NCBI GenBank assembly: GCA_900553265.1
Contig: USDD01000083.1
Location: forward strand, 1 to 11,379
Origin: an uncultured Eubacteriales bacterium
GTDB taxonomy: Bacteria; Bacillota; Clostridia; Christensenellales; Aristaeellaceae
DNA length: 11,379 nucleotides
Direction: 5' to 3'
A model generated the notes under the pieces. That model saw nothing but the letters and a program-made list of their open reading frames with translations. It had not been told where the DNA came from and made no database searches. Within the stretch, counting starts at the first letter, position 1; every line of letters begins with the position of its first letter. Positions 1 to 6,346 of this stretch are shown piece by piece. The position numbers and the translations under genes are program-made.

Positions 1-2
1 CC

Positions 3-494
3 TCCGCAGCGCGCGAGGACGGACGTGCGATCATGCTGGTCGAGGGCGATTATTCAGATGACGATGTCATCACAATCACGGCGGAGCCGCTGACACCCGG
101 TGCCTTCCACATCCGTGCGGGCAGTCTCCAGAGCCGCATCGACGGTTATTTCTCCACGTTCGGAACGAGCGAATTCTCGCTGCTGAAAACGAACTGGGAG
201 GTCGTGGAGCAGTGGAGCATCGAGGTGCCCGGCGGAGACTCCGGTGAACATCGGCTGCGCTATCTGGCCCCGGACGGCGGGACGAAGTTTCTGCGCGTCT
301 ATATGGAGAACAACGGAAGCTGGGAGCGTGTGGAGTATGAGACGGCGGGCAGCTATCTTGTGATCCCGGTGCGCGGCAGCAGCGCGGCCGCGGCGCAGTC
401 GCCATGGCAGGCGGCCGCCGCGAAGGGCGGCTCGCCGTCGCAGCGAACCTCCGGCAGCGCCATGCCCCGGCTGATGCGCGCCGGCGCACGCTGA
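3..494 (+). CDS. C-terminal part of a probable exported or surface protein (5' partial, probably 3' chimeric)
   Basis: The frame is open from base 3, so the gene enters from the left; the ATG at 33 is probably internal. I do not recognise a family. Residues up to about position 374 look like real beta-rich protein, with alternating polar and hydrophobic strands and a segment reading NGSWERVEYETAGSYLVIPV. Segments of this type are often the last beta domain of secreted or membrane-anchored Firmicutes proteins. From about base 375 the translation becomes Ala/Ser/Gln-rich low-complexity sequence. That stretch is exactly the antisense of the hydrolase on the other strand. I infer that the native C-terminus is lost and that the last ~40 residues are read-through of foreign sequence until the stop at 492-494. 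A natural convergent overlap is the alternative. The function is unknown. Confidence 0.55.
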   Translation, partial: SAAREDGRAIMLVEGDYSDDDVITITAEPLTPGAFHIRAGSLQSRIDGYFSTFGTSEFSLLKTNWEVVEQWSIEVPGGDSGEHRLRYLAPDGGTKFLRVYMENNGSWERVEYETAGSYLVIPVRGSSAAAAQSPWQAAAAKGGSPSQRTSGSAMPRLMRAGAR

Positions 495-1696
495 ACCAGC
501 GATTTGCCGATCTGCGCCGCCAGCCATGTCTCGCCCGGCAGGAAGAAATGCTCGTCCTCCAGAAGGTGAGCGTCGATCTCCACCGGCTCGTCCATCGCGC
601 CAAAGGGCGGCATGAACTCCTGCCAGCGCACCATGCGCGCCGCCTCGTCCATGCGCCGCTTGGCGTTGTCCGCCGTCTCCGGAAAGGCCCAGTCGAGATC
701 GCCGCCGGGCCGCAGCCCGCGCAGCGGATGGCGCATGACCCCGGCGCACAGCCCCAGCGCCGCGGCGAGATAGCACTCGTCCTCGCAATTGATGAGTGCA
801 CGGCCAGCGAAAGAGCCCCCCTGCGCCGCGGCGGAGTGGCTCTTACCTTCGCAGTTGAACTGTGCACGGTCGGCGGAGCTTTCCTGCCCCGCGGCGGAAC
901 ATCCCTCTCCGCAGTCAGGCCGAGCACGGCCATCCGCAGCGCCCTCCTGCGCCGCGGCGAGCAGCGCGGCAACGCGTTCCATGGTCTGAACGGCGGACAA
1001 TGGCTGGAGGATGTCGTAGGTGCGCACCACGTCCGCCGTTTCCAGCAGTGCCGCCTCCCTCTGCGCATCCTCGGCGGGCAGCCGTCCGTCGGGGCCGTCG
1101 TTGATCGGCCCGCGGCAGAGGGCGTGTTCGATGATCAGATGAGGCGCAATCCGGCGCGCCCAGCGGGTCAGATTGGCGCGAAACTCCGGCTCCCCTGCGT
1201 GCGCGCCCCAGTCCACCTTCCAGTATTCCACGCCGGCGCGCTCGCTCCATTCCAGTCTCTCGGCCCAGTAGCGCTCCTGCTCAGCGGCGGTCATGGCGCC
1301 GCCGCCCAGCGCGGGTGCCTCCTGCGCCGCGACCCACAGCCCCAGGCCGCGCCAGCCCAGCGCCTTCAGCTCGCCGTTGAGCCATGCCAGACGCTCCCAC
1401 GGCTCCTTCGGCGCGTCGGGAAAGCGATCGGCGTTGAGAATCAGCGAGCCGAACCACGCGTCGTCCGCGGGATCGGGCACGTCCCAGCCGTCGTCCAGCA
1501 GGAAGTACAGTCCCCTGCGCGCGTCAGGATGGAAGCGGCGCGCCCAGCCGTCGGGGCCGAGGATCCGCGGCTGATTCATGGATTCCCGGGCATGGGCCGC
1601 GCCCCGCGCACCCTCCAGCTCCGCCGGATCCAGCCGGTTCGCACCGCAGCCATACTGATAATTCTGCACCGACCAGGTACAAAAGTAATTCGACAT
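353..1696 (-). CDS. GH27/GH36-like (clan GH-D) alpha-galactosidase-type glycoside hydrolase, probably C-terminally truncated
   Basis: The 447-residue protein has no signal peptide and is likely a cytoplasmic enzyme releasing terminal alpha-linked sugars from imported oligosaccharides. Visible clan GH-D-type hallmarks of a (beta/alpha)8 barrel are LLDDGWD (residues 67-72), GLGLWV (117-122), YWKVDWG (158-164, Asp162 the likely nucleophile) and RTYD (225-228, Asp228 the likely acid/base). Residues 247-309 form three tandem 21-residue units not expected in the fold. After the HPLRGLRPGGDLDW segment (323-336), a beta-sandwich domain seems to begin near residue 370 (PVEID) but ends abruptly after LPRT (440-443), then GITR and a stop. 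Members I know of continue well beyond this point. Start: ATG at 1696, with an AGGAG-type site at 1705-1712, 17 bp after the phosphoesterase gene, so co-transcribed. The substrate is uncertain. Activity is doubtful if the truncation is real. Confidence 0.72.
   Translation of the reverse strand: MSNYFCTWSVQNYQYGCGANRLDPAELEGARGAAHARESMNQPRILGPDGWARRFHPDARRGLYFLLDDGWDVPDPADDAWFGSLILNADRFPDAPKEPWERLAWLNGELKALGWRGLGLWVAAQEAPALGGGAMTAAEQERYWAERLEWSERAGVEYWKVDWGAHAGEPEFRANLTRWARRIAPHLIIEHALCRGPINDGPDGRLPAEDAQREAALLETADVVRTYDILQPLSAVQTMERVAALLAAAQEGAADGRARPDCGEGCSAAGQESSADRAQFNCEGKSHSAAAQGGSFAGRALINCEDECYLAAALGLCAGVMRHPLRGLRPGGDLDWAFPETADNAKRRMDEAARMVRWQEFMPPFGAMDEPVEIDAHLLEDEHFFLPGETWLAAQIGKSLVQRAPARISRGMALPEVRCDGEPPFAAAACHGDCAAAALLPRTGITR
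360..380. other. Putative rearrangement or assembly junction between two convergent truncated genes
   Basis: To the left, the plus-strand protein stays plausible up to its VIPV segment (ending near 371). To the right, the minus-strand hydrolase stays plausible up to its LPRT segment (Thr codon 368-370). Both lose coding character in the other's territory, and the hydrolase then stops at 353-355. Two convergent genes broken at one spot are more simply explained by one junction than by natural overlap. No IS end or target duplication is visible here. This is an inference from protein plausibility only. Confidence 0.35.
770..958 (-). repeat. Three tandem 63-nt in-frame units inside the hydrolase gene
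   Basis: Residues 247-267, 268-288 and 289-309 each begin with Ala-Ala-(Ala/Gly)-Gln and carry an Arg-Ala followed a few residues later by Asp/Asn-Cys. On the coding strand each unit starts GCCGCGG, then GCAGG, and units 2 and 3 share CCGTGCAC. Units are diverged at the nucleotide level, and unit 2 is offset by one internal codon relative to units 1 and 3. Unit 3 (ending INCEDECY) joins smoothly to the downstream LAAALGL helix and is the best candidate for the native copy. Units 1 and 2 would then be a 42-residue expansion. Cys residues are enriched here compared with the rest of the protein. Confidence 0.8.
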
Positions 1697-1713
1697 GCTC
1701 TTCTCTTCTCCTG

Positions 1714-2568
1714 TCAGAAAAAGGCGATTTCCCGGGCGCAGCCGCGGAAGCCGCCGCCGGTGACGATCTGCACCGCGCCGCCGGACAGCCGGGTTTCAAA
1801 ATCGTAGTGCAGATGACCCGCCAGCACAGCGCGAATCAGCGGCTGAGACTGCACGTAGTCGATGAACGCGCGGGTGGGCGCGTCGGTGCTCTGCTGGACG
1901 CGCCGGTCGGGCGGATAGCTCGCCGCCACGTCCTCGGGCGCGCCGACGAGATAGGCGCAGGGCTGCTTCAGCTCGTCCAGCGCGTAGTCCCGCAGCTCCG
2001 GCGTGTAGATCGGCGTGTGCATCATCAGCACGATGGGCAGGCCCTTTTCGATCTCCCGGCGAAGGCGCTTGAGCTGATCGTCGGTGAAATTGTAGTAGAC
2101 GTTGTCCACGGCTACGAAGTTCACGCCGCCCATTTCCCGCGCCGCAAAGCGCAGATCGTTTTCACAGAAGGACTGCACATGGTCATAGCTTTGCAGCTTG
2201 TAGGCCTCGTCCTCGAAGGCCTCGCCCACGTAGAGGCTGTATTCATGGTTGCCGGCGGCCATGAAGCAGTCCCGGGTGAACAGCGTCTCGCGCATGGCCT
2301 CGAGATTGGCCTCGGATACGAAGTCGCAGAAATCGCCGGTGTAGAGAATGGGCAGGCGGTGCGCGTCGGCATAGGCCAGCTGCTCGCGCAGATATTCCTC
2401 CGAGCGCCCGGGCACGCCCTCGTCAAAGACCGCGCTTCGGCCCTCAGCCAGCGCGCGCTTGCGCTCGTTTTCGCGGTCGTCCGCCCGGCAGATGTGAGAA
2501 TCGCTCAGATGCAGCGCGCGGAAGGGGCGGGCCGCGCCGACCTCGAGAATGGTTTGCGTAATGCTCAT
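1714..2568 (-). CDS. Calcineurin-like metallophosphoesterase
   Basis: A 284-residue cytoplasmic protein (no signal peptide) with the full metallophosphoesterase motif series: LSDSH (Asp23, His25), TGDFCD (Asp79), GNHE (Asn107, His108, Glu109), MMHTP (His184) and GHLH (His252, His254). These residues hold a di-metal centre that hydrolyses phosphomono- or phosphodiesters. Overall length and motif spacing fit a single-domain enzyme. Start: ATG at 2568, with AAGGAGG at 2578-2584 and 9-nt spacing. It follows the importer genes after a terminator hairpin and is 17 bp before the glycoside hydrolase, so those two form a pair. The context suggests phosphoester removal from an imported glycan or a related metabolite, but the substrate cannot be read from the sequence. 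The family assignment is firm; the role is not. Confidence 0.9.
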   Translation of the reverse strand: MSITQTILEVGAARPFRALHLSDSHICRADDRENERKRALAEGRSAVFDEGVPGRSEEYLREQLAYADAHRLPILYTGDFCDFVSEANLEAMRETLFTRDCFMAAGNHEYSLYVGEAFEDEAYKLQSYDHVQSFCENDLRFAAREMGGVNFVAVDNVYYNFTDDQLKRLRREIEKGLPIVLMMHTPIYTPELRDYALDELKQPCAYLVGAPEDVAASYPPDRRVQQSTDAPTRAFIDYVQSQPLIRAVLAGHLHYDFETRLSGGAVQIVTGGGFRGCAREIAFF

Positions 2569-2589
2569 GTTCAGGTTCCTCCTTCGGGC

Positions 2590-2630
2590 AAAAAAGAGGA
2601 GGGCCCGCCGCCGTAGCGGGCAGACCCTCC
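2590..2630 (-). terminator. Rho-independent terminator between binding-protein gene and phosphoesterase gene
   Basis: On the minus strand GGAGGG (2630-2625) pairs with CCCTCC (2603-2598). An inner CCCGC/GCGGG stem (2620-2616 with 2608-2604) is offset by a 4-nt bulge and closes a 7-nt loop. The hairpin is followed by TC and then a run of six T (2595-2590). It lies 12 bp after the solute-binding-protein stop and just before the phosphoesterase ribosome binding site. It probably reduces transcription of the two enzyme genes relative to the transporter genes. The transcription level itself is an inference. Confidence 0.8.
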
Positions 2631-2641
2631 GGGAAAACGGA

Positions 2642-4258
2642 TTACTTGGTTGCGTCGAGGGCGTTCTGATAGATTTCCACGACCTCCTGCAGACCCATGG
2701 AGTTCAGAGACTCGATGAAGGCGGGCCACTCGGCTTCCACGTCGCCTTCGCCGGTGCACCATGCGACTTCCTGCTCGATCATGGCGTTCTTGATGGGCGT
2801 CCACAGCACGGCGATGCGCTCATTGGCCTCGGCGGACAGCACGACGTTGGGATAGTACTCCTTCACGGCGTAGGGCGCGGTGATCTCGGCCAGCTGGCAC
2901 TTGATCTCGTCGCTCTTCATGCCCATGTGGCCGTCGGCGAACTTGGTGGGATACTTTGCGACCATCTCGTTGGTCACCAGCGCGGGCAGCTGACGAGTGG
3001 TGGACTCGAGCAGCCATTCGTCGGCGTTGACGTCGTTGGGCGCGGCGATGCGCATCCAACCGTCCTCGGTCTTCTCGTTGTAGGTGCCGAACTGGCCCCA
3101 CAGCTCCTGAATGCTGCTGTCGGGCGCGTACAGCGCATCGGCCCAGCGGCAGATCAGCTCGGGGTTCTCCACGGTGGAGGCGATGCACAGACGGTTGGTG
3201 TTGACGCCCGCGGGCTCGTTGGACCAGATGCAGTCGCCGTTCGGGCCGGTCAGGGGCGCGATCGGGATGTAGGTCTCGTCGCCGGTGTTCAGCAGGCCGT
3301 CCGTGCCGACTGCCTTCTCATTGCCCACGACGGAGCTGCCGGCCCAGTCGATGAACACGCCGTACAGGTCAGTCTCTTCGAGACCCTTGGCGTAGTAGCG
3401 CTTGGTGTCCTGGGTGAAGGCTTCGGAGTCGATCAGGCCCTCGTTCCACAGGGTGTTGATGAACTTGACGGCTTCGACGAAGCGCTCGTCCTGGATGGCG
3501 TAGAAGACCTTGCCGTCCTGAACGTTGAGCTGATAGCTCATGCCGATGATGCCGAAGGGGCCGTACAGGAAGGAAGCGGGGATCTCGGACCAACCGTTGT
3601 ACACGAAGGACAGCGGGATTTCATCGGCGATGCCGTTGCCGTTGGGATCCTGCTCCTTGAAGGCACGCAGGACTTCGATCAGTTCATCGGTGGTGGTGGG
3701 CACTTCGAGGCCCAGCTTGTCCAGCCAGTTCTTGTTGATGAACACGCTGGATCTCTGATATACGCCGTTGCCGGGCCACACAGACCACATGTTGATCTGG
3801 GGCAGGCCGTAGATCTTACCATCGGGCATGGTCACTGCGGCTTTCACGTCGGGCATGGCCTCCAGAATGGAGGAGAAGTTGGGCATGTACTCCAGATAAT
3901 CGGAGATGGGCAGCAGCGCGCCGGACATACCATAGGTCAGCACGTCGCTGTTGTTCAGCATGTTGGCGAACAGGTCGGGCAGCTCGCCGGAGGCGAAGGT
4001 GGTGGCGATGCGCTCCGCCTGAGAGGTGGAGGGAATCACAGTCCACTCGATGTTCACGCCGGTCTGCTCCTCGCGGGCAACGTACAGGGACTTTTCATTG
4101 GGGTCGCCGACGTCCATGCCGTGCAGCACGATCATCGCGTCATAGTTGGCGGGGGTGTCGGTCAGGGGCATTTCGGGCTCCGACACGACGGGCTCCGCGA
4201 AGGCGGCGGCAGACATGACCATCAGAACCGCCAGCAGCAGGGCAACCAGTTTCTTCAT
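2642..4258 (-). CDS. Extracellular solute-binding protein of a CUT1 oligosaccharide ABC importer (LplA-like, SBP family 1)
   Basis: A 538-residue binding protein that captures an oligosaccharide outside the membrane and delivers it to the two permeases encoded just upstream. Residues 1-21 form a signal peptide (MKK, then a hydrophobic core) with an AFA signal-peptidase I site before Glu22; no lipobox cysteine is present. Family features include TFASGELPDLF (87-97), MPDGKIYGLPQ (144-154) and FINKNWLDKLGLEVPTTTDE (173-192). DPNGNGIADE (204-213) is an EF-hand-like loop that probably binds Ca2+. The true start is the ATG at 4258, with AAGGAGG at 4267-4273 and 8-nt spacing. The frame is open further upstream, but there it runs antisense-free through the YtcP-like permease in another frame and is not real. 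It lies 29 bp after that permease gene and is followed by a terminator. The sugar is unknown. Confidence 0.93.
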   Translation of the reverse strand: MKKLVALLLAVLMVMSAAAFAEPVVSEPEMPLTDTPANYDAMIVLHGMDVGDPNEKSLYVAREEQTGVNIEWTVIPSTSQAERIATTFASGELPDLFANMLNNSDVLTYGMSGALLPISDYLEYMPNFSSILEAMPDVKAAVTMPDGKIYGLPQINMWSVWPGNGVYQRSSVFINKNWLDKLGLEVPTTTDELIEVLRAFKEQDPNGNGIADEIPLSFVYNGWSEIPASFLYGPFGIIGMSYQLNVQDGKVFYAIQDERFVEAVKFINTLWNEGLIDSEAFTQDTKRYYAKGLEETDLYGVFIDWAGSSVVGNEKAVGTDGLLNTGDETYIPIAPLTGPNGDCIWSNEPAGVNTNRLCIASTVENPELICRWADALYAPDSSIQELWGQFGTYNEKTEDGWMRIAAPNDVNADEWLLESTTRQLPALVTNEMVAKYPTKFADGHMGMKSDEIKCQLAEITAPYAVKEYYPNVVLSAEANERIAVLWTPIKNAMIEQEVAWCTGEGDVEAEWPAFIESLNSMGLQEVVEIYQNALDATK

Positions 4259-4287
4259 GGGGATAACCTCCTTGGATAATATTGACA

Positions 4288-5241
4288 TCAGCCCTTTACA
4301 GAGCCGATCATCACACCTTTGACGAAGTACTTTTCCACAAACGGGAACACGATCAGCAGCGGCAGCGTGCCGGCAATGACCACGATGTACTTCACCGATT
4401 CGGAAATGCGCAGCAGCTCCACGATGGACGCGCCGCCGTCCAGGTCGGTGCCGGACTGGGCGTTCTGCAGCGCTACCTCCGCCTTGAGCAGGATGTCGCG
4501 CAGCACCAGCTGCAGAGGATACATTTCGCTCTTCGTGATGTAGAGCATGGCGTTCCAGTAGGACAGCCAGTGATCCACCGCGTAGAACAGGCCGATGACC
4601 GCGAGGATGGTGCTGGAATTGGGCAGCACGATGCTCACGAAGAAGCGGGCGTTGTTGCAGCCGTCGATCTGGGCCGCTTCCTGAAGCTCGTCGGGAATGG
4701 ACGAGGAGATGAACGTCCGGGTGATGATGAGGTTCCAGGTGGAAATCGCGCCCGGAAGCACCAGCGCCCACACGGTGTTGAGCATGCCCAGATTCTTCAC
4801 CAGCAGGTAGGTGGGAATCATGCCGCCGCCGAAGAACATGGTGATCAGCACCATCCAGTTCAGCACGCCGCGCAGGGCGAAGGTCTTGCGGGAGAGCACG
4901 AACGCGCCGGTCATGGTCAGCGCCAGATTGATGGCCGTGCCCAGAATCGTGTAGCAGATGGAGTTCAGATAGCCGCGCCAGAGAGAGTCGTTCTGCAGAA
5001 CGCGCTGGAAGCCCTCGGCGTTAAAGCCCTTGGGAATCAGCAGCACCCTTCCGGCAAAGACCTCCTCCGGCGAGGAGATGGCGGAAATCAGGCACAGATA
5101 CATGGGATAAAAGAAGATGAGCATCAGTATGGTCAGCGCGATCATGTTGACGACGTCGAACCGGAAATCGCCCTGAACCTTCGATTTTTCCTTCCAGCTG
5201 ATCTTCTCCCGGGCGTTGGAAGCCGCCTCTTTTTTCTTCAT
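4288..5241 (-). CDS. Carbohydrate ABC transporter permease, YtcP-like (CUT1 family)
   Basis: A 317-residue integral membrane protein with a charged N-terminal tail (about 1-25) and roughly six hydrophobic segments: about 31-53, 91-116, 125-147, 152-172, 208-231 and 283-305. The cytoplasmic EAA loop, EAAQIDGCNNARFF followed by IVLP (188-207), is the docking site for the ATPase. The ending KYFVKGVMIGSVKG is typical of the LplC/YtcP branch of CUT1 permeases. It pairs with the LplB-like permease encoded 19 bp upstream to form the transmembrane channel. Start: ATG at 5241, with a GGAAGGGG site at 5253-5260, directly after the preceding stop codon. No ATPase gene is in the window, so an MsmX-like shared ATPase is expected. 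Confidence 0.93.
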   Translation of the reverse strand: MKKKEAASNAREKISWKEKSKVQGDFRFDVVNMIALTILMLIFFYPMYLCLISAISSPEEVFAGRVLLIPKGFNAEGFQRVLQNDSLWRGYLNSICYTILGTAINLALTMTGAFVLSRKTFALRGVLNWMVLITMFFGGGMIPTYLLVKNLGMLNTVWALVLPGAISTWNLIITRTFISSSIPDELQEAAQIDGCNNARFFVSIVLPNSSTILAVIGLFYAVDHWLSYWNAMLYITKSEMYPLQLVLRDILLKAEVALQNAQSGTDLDGGASIVELLRISESVKYIVVIAGTLPLLIVFPFVEKYFVKGVMIGSVKG

Positions 5242-5260
5242 GCAGATTCACGCCCCTTCC

Positions 5261-6172
5261 TTACAGAATGCCGTTGCCGCTGACCTTGCGGGAAAGCCCG
5301 TTGGCGAACAGCAGCAGGATGAAGTTGACCACCGAGTTGAACATGCCGATGGCGGCGGAATAAGAATACTGTCCGCTCAGCAGGCCGGCCTTGTAGGAAT
5401 AGGTGGAGATGATTTCCGAAACGGAGATGTTCGTGGCGTTCTGCATCAGATAGACCTTTTCATAGCCGACGCTGAGCAGTCCGCCCACCGCGAGGATCAG
5501 CGTGATGGACATGGTGGGCAGCAGCGCGGGAATGTCGATGTTCAGCACGCGCTGGAACTTGTTCGCGCCGTCCACCATGGAAGCCTCGTACAGCTCGGGG
5601 TTCACGCTCGTCAGCGCGCCGGTGTAGATGATGGTGCTCCAGCCCGCGCCCTGCCAGATGCCCGAGATCAGGTAGGTGGGCAGGAAGGCCGACGCGCGGT
5701 TGAAGTCCACGCCGCTGCCGCCCAGCGCGCGGATGATCTGGTTGATCGCGCCCACCTGATTGTTGGTGAACAGCGTCAGCATGCCCACCACCACCACCGT
5801 GGAGACGAAATGCGGCATGTAGAACACCGTCTGAACCGTCTTACGGAAGCGATTGGCCGGTACGGAGTTGAACATCAGCGCCAGCAGAATCGGCAGAGGA
5901 TAGGACAGCACCAGCGAGGTCAGCGAGATGCGCAGCGTGTTGACAATGTACTGCCGACTCGTGGACAGGCTCAGGAAATTGCGGAAGTGCTTCAGCCCCG
6001 CGTACGCGCTCCCCGCCATGCCCTTCCACGGGTTGTAATCCATAAACGCGATCTTCAGACCGTACATGGGGCCGTAGCAGAAGATCACGTAATAGGCAAT
6101 TAACGGAATCGCCAGAAGATACAAATCCCAGTTATTTTTGAAATCTCTTTTCAGATAACGCAGACGCCGCAA
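5261..6172 (-). CDS. Carbohydrate ABC transporter permease, LplB-like (CUT1 family), TTG start
   Basis: A 303-residue integral membrane protein and first gene of the importer operon. Its N-terminus (YLKRDFKNNWDLYLLAIPLIAYY) is characteristic of LplB-type permeases, with TM1 at about residues 17-35. YGPMYGLKIAFMDY (33-46) and the EAA loop EASMVDGANKFQRVLNIDIP (196-215) are diagnostic. The C-terminus SGNGIL is typical of the group. The only start that fits is TTG at 6172, placed 6 nt after GGAGGAGGG (6179-6187); no in-frame ATG lies near it. It forms the heterodimeric channel with the YtcP-like permease. It is probably controlled by the direct-repeat promoter just upstream. Confidence 0.92.
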   Translation of the reverse strand: MRRLRYLKRDFKNNWDLYLLAIPLIAYYVIFCYGPMYGLKIAFMDYNPWKGMAGSAYAGLKHFRNFLSLSTSRQYIVNTLRISLTSLVLSYPLPILLALMFNSVPANRFRKTVQTVFYMPHFVSTVVVVGMLTLFTNNQVGAINQIIRALGGSGVDFNRASAFLPTYLISGIWQGAGWSTIIYTGALTSVNPELYEASMVDGANKFQRVLNIDIPALLPTMSITLILAVGGLLSVGYEKVYLMQNATNISVSEIISTYSYKAGLLSGQYSYSAAIGMFNSVVNFILLLFANGLSRKVSGNGIL

Positions 6173-6187
6173 CGAAATCCCTCCTCC
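6173..6187 (-). promoter_or_regulatory. Strong ribosome binding site that decides the TTG start of the LplB-like gene
   Basis: GGAGGAGGG at 6187-6179 (minus strand) is followed by six bases and then TTG. The strong Shine-Dalgarno match and the family-typical N-terminus together support TTG as the initiation codon. Confidence 0.8.
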
Positions 6188-6199
6188 TGTACTGTAAAA

Positions 6200-6228
6200 A
6201 TTCTAACACATGTATAAATTCTTCGCTA
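6200..6228 (-). promoter_or_regulatory. Promoter of the importer operon: extended -10 with an activator-dependent -35
   Basis: On the minus strand TAGAAT (6205-6200) matches five of six consensus -10 bases and is preceded by TGT (6208-6206), an extended -10. With 17-nt spacing the -35 hexamer falls at 6228-6223 and reads TAGCGA, a poor match to TTGACA. That hexamer lies inside one copy of the direct repeat. A weak -35 covered by a putative activator site suggests dependence on a regulator. Transcription would start near 6193, about 20 bases before the TTG codon. Confidence 0.55.
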
Positions 6229-6254
6229 TGGAATTTTCCGGCAATCGCTATGGA
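6223..6254. promoter_or_regulatory. Direct-repeat operator, probable binding site of the YesN-type regulator
   Basis: TCGCTATGGA occurs perfectly twice, at 6223-6232 and 6245-6254 (minus strand TCCATAGCGA), with a period of 22 bp or about two helical turns. The proximal copy covers the -35 position of the importer promoter. Two direct repeats on one face of the helix with the proximal one over -35 is the known class II arrangement for AraC-family activators, and the divergent operon encodes such a regulator. The assignment of the binder is an inference. Confidence 0.6.
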
Positions 6255-6282
6255 TTATCTGTTCAAATTTTTCATTTTTATC

Positions 6283-6312
6283 TTGACTTCGGGCGGGCGA
6301 TTTGGTTAATAT
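6283..6312 (+). promoter_or_regulatory. Sigma-A-type promoter of the sensor operon
   Basis: TTGACT (6283-6288, five of six consensus) and TAATAT (6307-6312, four of six) are separated by 18 bases, about 35 bases before the ATG at 6347. The -35 element is good, so basal activator-independent expression of the sensor genes is plausible. Weaker -10 alternatives overlap a few bases downstream. Confidence 0.5.
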
Positions 6313-6346
6313 AGATTATGGTAGAAATTCATGCGCGGAGGTGAAT

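Noticed and set aside
770..958. CRISPR array
   Set aside because: The units are contiguous, coding in frame, diverged and without spacers.
404..1807. Long plus-strand open frame opposite the hydrolase
   Set aside because: It is a high-GC antisense shadow with Arg/Ala/Pro-rich composition and no recognisable motifs, whereas the minus frame has catalytic signatures.
2549..4279. Long plus-strand open frame opposite the binding-protein gene
   Set aside because: Its His/Gly/Val-rich composition is typical of an antisense shadow; the opposite strand encodes a clear binding protein.
4259..4771. Upstream open extension of the solute-binding-protein frame (would give 709 residues)
   Set aside because: It runs through the YtcP-like permease gene in another frame. 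The translation is Arg/His-rich and unnatural, and the ATG at 4258 has a strong ribosome binding site and signal peptide.
6192..6210. Catabolite-responsive (cre) site near the importer promoter
   Set aside because: The TGTAAAAATTCTAACA stretch has the outer TG/CA but lacks the central CG of the cre consensus.
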